From contig DJWG01000117.1 in assembly GCA_002440945.1 (NCBI GenBank), forward strand, positions 14,959 through 36,711: 21,753 bases of DNA. The letters are read 5' to 3'. The DNA comes from Rhodobacteraceae bacterium UBA6236. Lineage in GTDB: Bacteria > Pseudomonadota > Alphaproteobacteria > Rhodobacterales > Rhodobacteraceae. Shown in pieces: positions 6,027 through 14,032 of this stretch (position 1 is the first letter of the stretch; every line of letters begins with the position of its first letter). The notes beneath the pieces are model-generated. The model did not search any database. It saw nothing but the letters and a program-made list of their open reading frames with translations, and was not told the origin of the DNA. The translations under genes and the position numbers were made by a program.

Positions 6027-8135
6027 ATGACCGACTCCACGCAAATCCCCATCCTCGAGATCCAGAACCTCTCGATCTCCTTCTTCACGCGGGCCTTGGA
6101 AATCCCGGCGGTGATGGATTTCTCCTGCACCGTCATGCCGGGCGAAGCGATGGGCCTCGTGGGCGAATCCGGGTGCGGCAAATCCACGGTCGCGCTCGGC
6201 ATCATGCGCGACCTCGGTCGCAACGGGCGCATCACCGGCGGCAAGATCCGATTCAAGGGCCGCGATCTGACCACCATGACCGATGCCGAGCTTCGGGGCA
6301 TCCGCGGCAGCCAGATCGCGATGATCTACCAGGAACCGATGGCCAGCCTGAACCCGGCGATGAAGATCGGCGCGCAACTGGCCGAAGTGCCAATGATTCA
6401 CCAGGGCATGTCGCGGTCCGATGCCTGGGCGCTGGCCCGCCAGATCGTCGCTGACGTGCGCCTGCCCGACCCGGACCGGATATTGAAATCCTACCCGCAC
6501 CAGCTTTCGGGCGGCCAGCAGCAGCGCATCGTGATCGCCATGGCGCTGATGTCGAAACCCGCGCTCCTGATCCTCGACGAACCGACCACCGCGCTCGATG
6601 TCACGGTCGAGGCCGGGATCGTCGATCTGGTCAAGGATCTGGGCGCGAAATACGGCACCTCGATGCTGTTCATCAGCCACAACCTTGGCCTCGTGCTTGA
6701 TGTCTGCGACCGGCTTTGCGTGATGTATTCCGGCGAGGCGGTCGAAAAAGGCGCCGTCCGCGACGTCTTCGACCGGATGCGCCACCCCTATACGCAGGCG
6801 CTCTTCCGTTCGATCCCGCTTCCCGGCACCGACAAGAATGCGCGCCCGCTGGTCACCATTCCCGGCAACTTCCCCCTGCCCCATGAACGCCCGCCCGGCT
6901 GCAACTTCGGCCCCCGCTGCGATTACTTCGCCGCCGGGCGCTGCGATGCGGCCAAGGTGCCGATCCTGCCGGTCGAGGGCGACGACCGCCATGAAAGCCG
7001 CTGCCTGCGGATCGACGAAATCGACTGGTCCGCCCCACCCAGCGCCGCCGCCCGGCATGCCCGCGCGCCCGTCGGGGACGTGGTTTTGCGGATGGAGGAC
7101 TTGCGCAAATACTACAAGGTCGGCTCCGGCAGCTTCGGGGGTGGCGAGGCGCGGGTGGTGAAGGCCAATGAAACCATCAGCTTCGATGCCCGCCGCGGCG
7201 AGACGTTGGCCATCGTCGGCGAATCCGGCTGCGGGAAATCCACGCTCGCCAAGGTGCTGATGGGCCTTGAAACCGCGACTGCCGGCCAGATCCTGCTCGA
7301 CGGGCAAGAGGTTCAGCAGACCCCGATCGAGGCCCGCCCGACCAGCCTCGTCTCGGGCCTGCAGATGGTCTTCCAGAACCCCTTCGACACGCTCAACCCC
7401 TCGATGACCGTCGGCCGGCAGATCATCCGCGCGCTCGAGGTCTTCGGCCAGGGCGACAGCGACGCCGCCCGGCAGGCCCGGATGCTCGAACTGCTGGACC
7501 TGGTGAAGCTGCCCCGCGCCTTTGCCGACCGGATGCCGCGCCAGCTTTCGGGCGGGCAGAAGCAGCGGGTCGGCATTGCGCGGGCCTTCGCGGGCGGCGC
7601 GAGGGTGGTGGTGGCGGATGAACCCGTCTCGGCGCTTGATGTTTCGGTCCAGGCGGCGGTGACGGACCTGCTGATGGACATCCAGCGCCAGAATGGCACG
7701 ACGCTTCTGTTCATCAGCCACGACCTGTCGATCGTGCGCTATCTGAGCGACCGGGTTCTGGTCATGTATCTGGGCCATGTCGTCGAACTGGGCAGCACCG
7801 ATCAGGTCTTCGCGCCGCCCTATCACCCCTATACCGAGGCGCTTTTGTCCGCCGTTCCCGTGGCCGACACCCGCATCCACAAGGAACGGATCGTGCTGGA
7901 GGGTGAAATCCCCTCGGCCATGGCGCCGCCGCCGGGATGCCCTTTCCAGACCCGCTGCCGCTGGAAATCGCATGTCCCGGACGGTCTTTGCGATCGCGTC
8001 TTGCCGCCGATGCGGGAACTTGCGCCGGGACATACGTTCAAGTGCCACCTTTCCGATGCCATGCTGGCACGGATGCGACCGGTGATCCGAAGCGCGGCAG
8101 GCGAAACGGCAGCAGAAGACCAGACGGCCCGGTAG
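6027..8135 (+). CDS. Fused double ATP-binding subunit of the peptide-type ABC importer (DppD-DppF fusion)
   Basis: This cytoplasmic ATPase powers the importer. One 702-residue chain carries both nucleotide-binding domains, usually two proteins. Domain 1 has Walker A GESGCGKST (46-54), Q-loop YQEPMASLNP, signature LSGGQ (160-164) and Walker B LLILDEP (180-186). It is followed by an oligopeptide-transporter C-terminal region (RHPYTQALFRSIP, then GCNFGPRC). Domain 2 has Walker A GESGCGKST (398-406), FQNPFDTLNP, LSGGQ (507-511) and Walker B VVVADEP with D531-E532, then YHPYTEALLSAVP and GCPFQTRC. Both sites look intact. The ATG at 6027 follows AGGAG at 6016-6020. The last 32 residues, beyond the usual domain end near FKCHL, overlap the opposite-strand gene at 8038-8949. 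Confidence 0.95.
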   Translation: MTDSTQIPILEIQNLSISFFTRALEIPAVMDFSCTVMPGEAMGLVGESGCGKSTVALGIMRDLGRNGRITGGKIRFKGRDLTTMTDAELRGIRGSQIAMIYQEPMASLNPAMKIGAQLAEVPMIHQGMSRSDAWALARQIVADVRLPDPDRILKSYPHQLSGGQQQRIVIAMALMSKPALLILDEPTTALDVTVEAGIVDLVKDLGAKYGTSMLFISHNLGLVLDVCDRLCVMYSGEAVEKGAVRDVFDRMRHPYTQALFRSIPLPGTDKNARPLVTIPGNFPLPHERPPGCNFGPRCDYFAAGRCDAAKVPILPVEGDDRHESRCLRIDEIDWSAPPSAAARHARAPVGDVVLRMEDLRKYYKVGSGSFGGGEARVVKANETISFDARRGETLAIVGESGCGKSTLAKVLMGLETATAGQILLDGQEVQQTPIEARPTSLVSGLQMVFQNPFDTLNPSMTVGRQIIRALEVFGQGDSDAARQARMLELLDLVKLPRAFADRMPRQLSGGQKQRVGIARAFAGGARVVVADEPVSALDVSVQAAVTDLLMDIQRQNGTTLLFISHDLSIVRYLSDRVLVMYLGHVVELGSTDQVFAPPYHPYTEALLSAVPVADTRIHKERIVLEGEIPSAMAPPPGCPFQTRCRWKSHVPDGLCDRVLPPMRELAPGHTFKCHLSDAMLARMRPVIRSAAGETAAEDQTAR

Positions 8136-8949
8136 GCTCCACCCGGGCGCCGGTCCCGCGCTTGAAGGCGGCAAGTCCGGGCGCCCCCGCCTCGGCCGCG
8201 CCCAGATCGAGCATGCTGTATCCTGCGGTCCGCAGATCCAGCATCGCCTGCCACAGCATCAGGCGATGCGCTTCGGTCGCCCGCGCCGCCCCGGACGAGA
8301 CCGCGATGTGATAGCTGGCCCAAGGGTGGTGGAGCAGAAAAAGCGCCCCCGCCACCAGGTCATCGCCACGCCAGGCCCGGTAAAGCCGCATGTCGCGCGG
8401 GTTGCAGGCCGCCCAGGCATGGAGGAACCGCCCCGGCAAGGCCCGGTATCCCCTTCTGCGCTGCTGCGTCGCATCCGCCGCCAATATCCAGTCCAGATCG
8501 GCAGGCGTGGGGCAGACTGCCTCGATCCGCACCGCCGAAGCTTCCCCCTTGCGCAGCCGGTTGCGCCAGCTTTGGCTCAAGCTCCGGCGTTGCTCGTCCG
8601 GTGCGAGCAGCGGCAGGATCGCCAGATCCCGATTTCCCGCGATCCGCATCCCACCTTCCCCCGGCGCGACCAGCGGTCCGGTCGTTCGCGCCAGCCCCGC
8701 CAGCAGCCGCGCCCGCATCGCTGCATCACTGTCACCGCGCCATACCGGCCCCCGGATCGCAACCGTAATCCCGAGCCGTCCCCAGCCCCGGCCGATCAGC
8801 AGCACCTGTCCTTGTGGTTTGCCGCCCTCCCACAGCTCGACCCGCCGCACCCGCGCCCCCAACCGCCGCAAGACACGGCCATATCCCGGCGATTGCTGCA
8901 GGGGAACCCAGTCCGAGGCGCGCGACAGGGGAATCTCTTCAATCCGCAT
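8038..8949 (-). CDS. FemAB/GNAT-like acyltransferase
   Basis: This is a 303-residue protein resembling the GNAT_6/FemAB-like group, whose members move an acyl or aminoacyl group onto amines. Supporting stretches are WRNRLRKGE (about 128-136), a GALFLLHHPWASYHIAVSS strand-rich core (about 201-219), and MLDLGAAEAG followed by AAFKRGTGARVEP (about 246-273). The last of these resembles the FemAB ending in which a predicted strand precedes a K-R-G-x-G loop. No signal peptide is visible, so it is probably cytoplasmic. No convincing Shine-Dalgarno precedes the ATG at 8949. The 3' end overlaps the peptide ABC ATPase gene by 98 bp on the opposite strand. The substrate is unknown: cell-wall precursor, exopolysaccharide and lipid modification are all possible. 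Confidence 0.75.
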   Translation of the reverse strand: MRIEEIPLSRASDWVPLQQSPGYGRVLRRLGARVRRVELWEGGKPQGQVLLIGRGWGRLGITVAIRGPVWRGDSDAAMRARLLAGLARTTGPLVAPGEGGMRIAGNRDLAILPLLAPDEQRRSLSQSWRNRLRKGEASAVRIEAVCPTPADLDWILAADATQQRRRGYRALPGRFLHAWAACNPRDMRLYRAWRGDDLVAGALFLLHHPWASYHIAVSSGAARATEAHRLMLWQAMLDLRTAGYSMLDLGAAEAGAPGLAAFKRGTGARVEPTGPSGLLLPFRLPRFGSPVASVPAWHRKGGT

Positions 8950-9200
8950 GGAAGCTGTTTGGCACCAGCAGGTTAACGGCGGCTGAAGCCAAGCCAGCTT
9001 ATTGCGACACGCCTGCGAAAATCGGCACTCTGTGCATTCACTATTTCGACTATATTGGCAGAAATTCAGATCGATTTCTGGGATATTTCTTCATTTTTCA
9101 CTCAATTCCGGCTTCCAAAGGCCGCTTGGAGCCGACCGATGCATCTGCTCCTTCGAAGTCACTCGAGGTTGCGACAGCAACTCATTCAAAATAATATGTT
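8950..9200. other. Low-GC spacer between aglG and the FemAB-like gene
   Basis: This 251-bp stretch has no convincing gene. The 60 bases at 9061-9120 are about 37% GC by hand count, far below the neighbouring genes. It holds the inverted repeat CAGAAAT (9059-9065), 8-base loop, ATTTCTG (9074-9080). It should contain the end of the agl transcript and any promoter for the FemAB-like gene, but no clean terminator or promoter could be assigned on the minus strand. Confidence 0.5.
9059..9080. other. Inverted repeat in the AT-rich spacer
   Basis: CAGAAAT and ATTTCTG form a perfect 7-bp inverted repeat separated by TCAGATCG. On the plus strand a T-rich stretch follows within about 5-20 bases. On the minus strand, the direction of the flanking genes, no T run follows. 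It is more likely a regulator site or a weak stem than a standard terminator of the agl operon. Confidence 0.3.
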
Positions 9201-10328
9201 TCATCTGGAAAAGCCCGCCAGAACACCGCGAACCAGAAAACGCTGCAATCCAAGGAACACAGCGACAGGCAGGGCGATGGACACGAAGGTCGATGCCGCC
9301 AGAATCTCCCACTCTCCGCCATGCGAGCCGATCAGGTTCAGAAGCTTTCCGGTCAGCACCAGCCTTTCATCCTGCGGTCCAAGGAAAACCATCGCGACCA
9401 GCAGGTCGTTCCATGTCCAGACGAACTGGAACGTGCCGAACGCTGCCAGGGCCGGAAAGGACAGCGGCAGCACGATCCGGGTGAAGATCCGATGGTCGGA
9501 CAACCCGTCCAGCCTTGCGCTTTCGATGATTTCGCGTGGCAAGGCCGCCATCGCCTTGTGCAGAAGATGGATCGCCAGCGGCAAGGCGAACCCGGTATGG
9601 ACGAACCAGATGCCGATGTAGGTTTTCGCATCAACCTCAATGGCTTGTCCGATGTTGTTGTGGAAGGACAGCAAGGGGATCAGCGCCATTTGCAACGGCA
9701 CGACCATTAGCCCGACCAGACCGATTACCAGCAGGCGCCGCCCCGGAAAGCGCAGCCAGGCCAACGCATGACCGGCATAGGCGGCGATCAGCATCGGGAT
9801 CAGTGTCGAGGGCACCGCGACCAGGACCGAGTTCACGAGCGACCGCAAAAACCCGCCGGAGCCCAGCACCTGGCGGTAATTCTGCAAGGTCAAGGTCGCC
9901 TGTGTCCGGGCAGCGAAGAAGATCCGCTGCCCCGCCTCTGACGGGGGGCGATCAGAGGTCAGAAGGTAGCTGCCATCCTTCCGCACGCCAAGGCGGCCTC
10001 CATCCGGCAGGTCTGCGGTGCTATCCGCGACGAAAGCCGCCGGCGCTTTGGAGCTGATGCCGAAGGCAAGGACTTCGCCCGTTCCGGCCCCGAAGACCCG
10101 GCCTTGCTGGCGGAACCGCCCGCCCGTTTCGACCCACGCCCCCTCTGCCCGGACCATGCCCTGCCGCGTGGCGGGGGCGAGCGATGTCCACCAGCCGGAG
10201 GCGGCGACCTCCTCCCCGGAACGCAATGAGGTGATGAAAAGCCCGAGCATCGGCAGCGACCACAGGACCACGGCCAAAGCCACCGTCGCATGGACGATCC
10301 AATGGGCGGGGCGCGGGCGACGGCGCAT
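9201..10328 (-). CDS. aglG: Alpha-glucoside-type ABC transporter permease, MalG family
   Basis: This is an inner-membrane channel subunit of a carbohydrate (CUT1) importer, 375 residues. The first membrane segment (about 11-33) is followed by a long periplasmic region (about 35-145), which fits AglG and is longer than in most MalG proteins. The C-terminal half holds five more membrane segments and the EAA loop REIIESARLDGLSDHRIF (265-282) leading into TRIVLP. The end, RFLVRGVLAGFSR, resembles the usual MalG ending VRGLTAGAVK. It starts with ATG two bases after the last base of the aglF stop codon (TAGAATG), so coupling is likely. The symbol rests on domain layout and the E-F-G order; the exact sugar is not proven. 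Confidence 0.85.
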   Translation of the reverse strand: MRRRPRPAHWIVHATVALAVVLWSLPMLGLFITSLRSGEEVAASGWWTSLAPATRQGMVRAEGAWVETGGRFRQQGRVFGAGTGEVLAFGISSKAPAAFVADSTADLPDGGRLGVRKDGSYLLTSDRPPSEAGQRIFFAARTQATLTLQNYRQVLGSGGFLRSLVNSVLVAVPSTLIPMLIAAYAGHALAWLRFPGRRLLVIGLVGLMVVPLQMALIPLLSFHNNIGQAIEVDAKTYIGIWFVHTGFALPLAIHLLHKAMAALPREIIESARLDGLSDHRIFTRIVLPLSFPALAAFGTFQFVWTWNDLLVAMVFLGPQDERLVLTGKLLNLIGSHGGEWEILAASTFVSIALPVAVFLGLQRFLVRGVLAGFSR

Positions 10329-10329
10329 T

Positions 10330-11340
10330 CTACGCCCCCTTCCGGTCCCGCGCCGCAGCGCGCAGGGACCACAGCAGGATCGGGACGACCATCCCCATCA
10401 GCAGAAGGGCAACCGCCGCCCCGCGCCCGAAGTCCCCACCCCCGCGGAACATCCAGAGGAACATCACATTGGCCAGCACATTGCTGTTCCACTGGCCGTT
10501 GGTCATCGCCAGAACGATGTCGAAAAGCTTGAGGACCACCAGGGCAATCGCGATCCAGACCGCGAGGATCGCCGACCCGATCTGCGGCGCCTGGATCTGC
10601 CAGAAGATCTGCACCCCTGACGCGCCGTCCAGCAGCGCTGCCTCGACCGTCTCTTCGGGAATGGCGCGCAGGGCGGCAAGCAGCAGCATCATCGCAAAGC
10701 CCGTCTGCGTCCAGATGAGGATCGCCATCAGGAAAAAGCCGTTCCAGAACGGCATCGCGATCCAGGCCTGCGGCGCGCCGCCCGCCCAGGTGACGATCGC
10801 GTTCAGAAGCCCGATCTGCGCGGCATCGGGGGGGCGGTAGCTGTAGACGAATCGCCAGATCACGGCGGCAGCCACGGTAGACACCGCAGTGGGCAGGAAG
10901 ATCAGCATCCGTGCGGCACCACCCCACCAGATCCGGTCGGTCAGCGCGGCAAGGACAAGCCCCAGGCCCGTCGCGATCCCCGGCACCACCAGAAGCCAGA
11001 GACAGCTGTTCAGCATCGCCCGGCGGACGTCTTCGTCCCGCGTCAACCAAAGAAGGTTCTGAAGGCCGACAAAGCCGCTGCCATCCGGCCCGTGGAACGA
11101 AAGCCAAACCGTCGTCAGCACCGGATAGATCAGGTAGAGCGTGAGGAAAAAACCGGCCGGGGCCAGAAACAGCCAGGGCCGGATGCGCCTTGCAACGGCG
11201 GATCGCTTTCGCGCCAAAGCGTCCAGCGCGCGGTTGCCGCCCCAGAACCAGAGAAGGCAACCGCCGAGGCAAAGCCCAAGCATTGCCAGCGCCGCCCCCG
11301 CCTGATCAAGGCCACCCTGCTGCAAGACTGCCTGCTGCAT
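10330..11340 (-). CDS. aglF: Alpha-glucoside-type ABC transporter permease, MalF family
   Basis: This is the partner channel subunit of the agl importer, 336 residues, close to known AglF lengths. It starts with a hydrophobic N-terminal segment (about 14-33) before the standard core. The core begins RPWLFLAPAGFFLTLYLIYPVL (about 54-75), a typical MalF/UgpA opening. The EAA loop is EETVEAALLDGASGVQIFWQ (229-248), with the conserved E-A-A and G residues. The ATG lies just after the aglE stop (TGAGATG), with one base between. aglG follows after a single base. All three genes therefore look like one transcript with coupled translation. Confidence 0.87.
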   Translation of the reverse strand: MQQAVLQQGGLDQAGAALAMLGLCLGGCLLWFWGGNRALDALARKRSAVARRIRPWLFLAPAGFFLTLYLIYPVLTTVWLSFHGPDGSGFVGLQNLLWLTRDEDVRRAMLNSCLWLLVVPGIATGLGLVLAALTDRIWWGGAARMLIFLPTAVSTVAAAVIWRFVYSYRPPDAAQIGLLNAIVTWAGGAPQAWIAMPFWNGFFLMAILIWTQTGFAMMLLLAALRAIPEETVEAALLDGASGVQIFWQIQAPQIGSAILAVWIAIALVVLKLFDIVLAMTNGQWNSNVLANVMFLWMFRGGGDFGRGAAVALLLMGMVVPILLWSLRAAARDRKGA

Positions 11341-11341
11341 C

Positions 11342-12718
11342 TCAGTCGATTTCGTCCCAGACCTTCTGGATGCGCTCCGCGACCTCGCCCGCGCTTGCGC
11401 CGCCGACGTAATCGACCATCCCGGTCCAGAAGGCGCCCGTCCCCACCGGCCCCGGCATGAGGTCGGACCCGTCGAAGCGGAACGTCGTCGCCTTCAGCAG
11501 GATATCCCCCTGCTTTCGCGCGGCATCGCTGGCGTAGGTGCCGGGATTGACGCCCAGATGCGGGGTGAGGAAGCTTTTCTGCGCCATCCAGACTTCATGC
11601 GCGATGGGGGTCTTGAGGAATTCGACGAAGGCCCGCGCGGTCGGGCTGTCTTTCGTGATGACGGCAAGCGTTCCCGAACCAAGCACCGGCTTGCCCAGGT
11701 TGTCCGAAGCGGGGGCCGGGAAATAGAAGAAATCGACGTCCCGCCCCAGCCGAACGCCCTCTGGCAGGTATGAGGCTATGAAAGACGCCTGCCGGTGCAG
11801 GTAGCAGCGTGGCGGCGCAGCAAAAAGCCCGGCCGGACTGTCGCGGAAATCCGTCATTCCCACGGCCATCGCCCCGCCGTCGACAAAGCGGTCGGTGCGG
11901 GCGAACCAACCGAATGCCTCGATGGCGGCAAGGACCGCCGGATCGGTGAAGGGGATCTCGCCCCGGACCCATTTGTCATAGGTCTTTGGCCCGGCGGTTC
12001 GCAGCATGAGATCCTCGACCCAGTCCGTCGCGGGCCAGCCCGTCGCGCCGCCCGAGCCAAGGCCGATGCACCAGGGTGTCGCGCCATCGGCGGCGATGCG
12101 TTCGGTCAGCGCACGCAGGTCTTCAAGCGTTTCAGGAACCTGATAGCCCGCGTCGGCGAAGGCATCCGGGACATACCAGACAAGCGATTTCAGCTCGACC
12201 TTGTAGGGAAACCCGTAAAGCGCCAGGGCACCATCCGGGCCTTGATAGGTGCCAAGATCGGCCCAGCTTTCCCCTGCGGCATAGTTCGCCGCAAGCCAGT
12301 CGCGGTTTTCCTCGCCCAAGGGCACCAGGAACCCGCGCCGCGCCAGATCGCCGATCAGGCCGGGCTGCGGCAGGATGGCGATGTCGGGCGGGCTGCCGCT
12401 TTGGGTATCGATGACGATCTGCTGTTCATAAGTCTCGGATGAGGCATAATCGACCGACACGCCCGACGCCGCGCTGAAATAGGCGAGGACGTTCTGGAAG
12501 AGCCGCGCATCCTCGCCGCGCCAGGGGCCGAAGATGCTCAGGGGTGGGCCATCAAGTGTGTAGCGATGGTCGAAGGCCTCGTAGCTGTCCCAATGGAACC
12601 GGGGATCCGCGCCGGGGGGAAACAGCAGGTCTGCCCCGCAGAGGGCGGATGGCAGCCCCAGCGCCACCCCCGCAACCATGCCCGAAATGACCCTGCGCCC
12701 GACCGCTGTCCTGTCCAA
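11342..12718 (-). CDS. aglE: Alpha-glucoside-type periplasmic sugar-binding protein
   Basis: This is a family 1 extracellular solute-binding protein of 458 residues that would capture a glucoside for AglFG. The N-terminus has a Sec-type signal (GRRVISGMVAGVALGLPSAL) with probable cleavage near ALCGA-D; the cysteine there does not fit a lipobox. Supporting stretches are LSIFGPWRGEDARLFQNVL, PPDIAILPQPGL, GFPYKVELKSLVWY and the late PVGTGAFWTGMVDYV, which match the AglE pattern. The start is TTG at 12718, chosen because AGGATGG precedes it at good spacing; the internal ATG at residue 14 would shorten the signal peptide. It heads the minus-strand operon aglE-aglF-aglG and is divergent from glk. 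No aglR, aglA or aglK gene is present in the window. Confidence 0.88.
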   Translation of the reverse strand: MDRTAVGRRVISGMVAGVALGLPSALCGADLLFPPGADPRFHWDSYEAFDHRYTLDGPPLSIFGPWRGEDARLFQNVLAYFSAASGVSVDYASSETYEQQIVIDTQSGSPPDIAILPQPGLIGDLARRGFLVPLGEENRDWLAANYAAGESWADLGTYQGPDGALALYGFPYKVELKSLVWYVPDAFADAGYQVPETLEDLRALTERIAADGATPWCIGLGSGGATGWPATDWVEDLMLRTAGPKTYDKWVRGEIPFTDPAVLAAIEAFGWFARTDRFVDGGAMAVGMTDFRDSPAGLFAAPPRCYLHRQASFIASYLPEGVRLGRDVDFFYFPAPASDNLGKPVLGSGTLAVITKDSPTARAFVEFLKTPIAHEVWMAQKSFLTPHLGVNPGTYASDAARKQGDILLKATTFRFDGSDLMPGPVGTGAFWTGMVDYVGGASAGEVAERIQKVWDEID

Positions 12719-12741
12719 ATTACCATCCTGAAATCATTGGC

Positions 12742-12756
12742 CGGGGTGAACCCCCG
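12742..12756. other. GC-rich hairpin in the aglE leader
   Basis: CGGGG (12742-12746), loop TGAAC, CCCCG (12752-12756) is a perfect 5-bp stem, 23 bases upstream of the aglE start. On the minus strand it would lie in the leader RNA or near the promoter. Function is unknown. Confidence 0.25.
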
Positions 12757-12851
12757 CGAAATGCAACTAGAGGATGCAAGGTCGGCCCGGATCGCACCTC
12801 TGTCAACGCCGGGACAGGGGAAAGGGGCCGAAGTGTCACAGACCCGCAACG

Positions 12852-12893
12852 GCAAGGCTTGGCTTGCGGCAGGGATCGAAACCATCCTATCAC
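12852..12893 (+). promoter_or_regulatory. Candidate glk promoter overlapped by an inverted repeat
   Basis: TTGCGG (12864-12869) and TATCAC (12888-12893), 18 bases apart, could be the -35 and -10 elements for glk. The inverted repeat GCAAG-GCTTGG-CTTGC (12852-12867) overlaps the proposed -35 element and might be an operator controlling the divergent aglE/glk pair. Half-sites are only 5 bp, so both calls are tentative. Confidence 0.25.
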
Positions 12894-12931
12894 CCGGTTG
12901 TCTCCGCCGTTCCGGGCCGAAGGAAACCGCC

Positions 12932-13921
12932 ATGCCCGCACAGCCCCTGTCCAGCACTGACGTGAGCCTCCTGGCAGATCTGGGCGGCACCAATACCCGC
13001 GTGGCACTGGCCCGGGGGCGCGAAGTCTTGCGCGACACGATCCGCCGCTATCCGAACGCGCATTATCCCGATCTTCACGCCGTCCTTCGCGACTATCTGG
13101 CATCCTTGGGCGAGGTGTCCTGCGCGGGCGCCTGCGTGGCCGCCGCCGGCCCGGTGCGCGACGGCGTGGCAACGATGACCAACCTTGACTGGACGGTGGA
13201 CGAGGCGTCGCTGGCGAAAACCACCGGCGCGAAGACAGTGGCCGTGCTGAACGATCTTCAGGCGCAGGGCCATGCGCTGGGGCATCTGGGGCCTGACGCG
13301 CTTGCGACGGTGGTCGAGGGGACCGCCCTCCCCCGCCCCGACGCGTCGCGGCTGGTGATCGGGGTCGGGACCGGCTTCAACGCCGCGCCGGTCCACGAGG
13401 CGCCGGGGGGCCGTCTGGTCGTGGCGTCGGAATGCGGACACGCAAGCCTGCCGGTCCGCGACAGCAACGACCTTGGTCTTTCGAACTTCGTCAAGGCGGC
13501 CCACGGCTTTGCCGGGGTCGAGGACGCGCTGTCGGGCCGCGGGCTGGAACGGATCTACGCCTGGCGCGCCTGCGAACGGGGCGCCCCCCGCGAACGACCC
13601 GCGGCAGAGATCATGAAGGGCCTTGCCGATGGGTCGGACCCCGTCGCCATCGAGACAGGAGAGGTCTTCGCGCGCCTGTTTGGCAATGTCGCGGGCGACC
13701 TTGCACTGATCCACCTGCCCTTCGGCGGCATCTACCTGATCGGCGGCGTGGCCCGCGCCATGCAGCCCTATTTCACGCGTTTTGGTTTCGCGCGCGCCTT
13801 CCGCGACAAGGGTCGCTTTTCGTCCTTCATGGAAAGCTTTTCCGTCCATGTGATCGAGGACGACTATGCCGCGCTGACCGGCTGCGCGGTCTACCTCGAC
13901 CAGTTGCGCAGCCGGGGATAA
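12932..13921 (+). CDS. glk: Glucokinase
   Basis: Glucokinase phosphorylates glucose to glucose 6-phosphate with ATP in the cytoplasm. The protein has 329 residues and belongs to the bacterial Glk family (E. coli type). The N-terminal phosphate-binding motif is DLGGTNTR (16-23). TNLDW (83-87) and LNDLQAQ (106-112, with the probable catalytic D108) follow. GVGTGFN lies at 144-150 and ECGH at 167-170, in place of the usual EGGH. LIGGVARAM near the C-terminus is also typical. The ATG at 12932 was chosen because AAGGAAA (12920-12926) precedes it and because the longer in-frame extension from 12566 would run into aglE. Divergence from an alpha-glucoside transporter makes sense: glucose freed from imported glucosides needs a kinase. 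Confidence 0.93.
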   Translation: MPAQPLSSTDVSLLADLGGTNTRVALARGREVLRDTIRRYPNAHYPDLHAVLRDYLASLGEVSCAGACVAAAGPVRDGVATMTNLDWTVDEASLAKTTGAKTVAVLNDLQAQGHALGHLGPDALATVVEGTALPRPDASRLVIGVGTGFNAAPVHEAPGGRLVVASECGHASLPVRDSNDLGLSNFVKAAHGFAGVEDALSGRGLERIYAWRACERGAPRERPAAEIMKGLADGSDPVAIETGEVFARLFGNVAGDLALIHLPFGGIYLIGGVARAMQPYFTRFGFARAFRDKGRFSSFMESFSVHVIEDDYAALTGCAVYLDQLRSRG

Positions 13922-13933
13922 GCCCCGCTCCTT

Positions 13934-13952
13934 GGCGCAGGATGGCTGCGCC
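13934..13952 (+). terminator. Hairpin after glk
   Basis: GGCGCAG (13934-13940), loop GATGG, CTGCGCC (13946-13952) is a perfect 7-bp stem starting 12 bases after the glk stop. No T run follows. It probably marks the end of the glk message, as a weak terminator or a 3'-end stabiliser. Confidence 0.45.
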
Positions 13953-14032
13953 TGCCGCCCGAAGGATCCTGTTGCCTCTGGACAGGTGAAAGCCTATGTC
14001 AGCAGGACAGCTTCCGTCAGGGGGAATACCCG

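Noticed and set aside
5736..8174. An 812-codon open frame on the minus strand across the ABC ATPase gene
   Set aside because: It is antisense to a gene with intact Walker and signature motifs, and the translation is Arg/His/Asp-rich with no recognisable domain. High GC makes such long antisense frames common.
12566..12931. An in-frame upstream extension of glk
   Set aside because: It would overlap the aglE 5' end and add about 120 non-homologous residues; the ATG at 12932 has a good ribosome-binding site and gives the normal Glk length.
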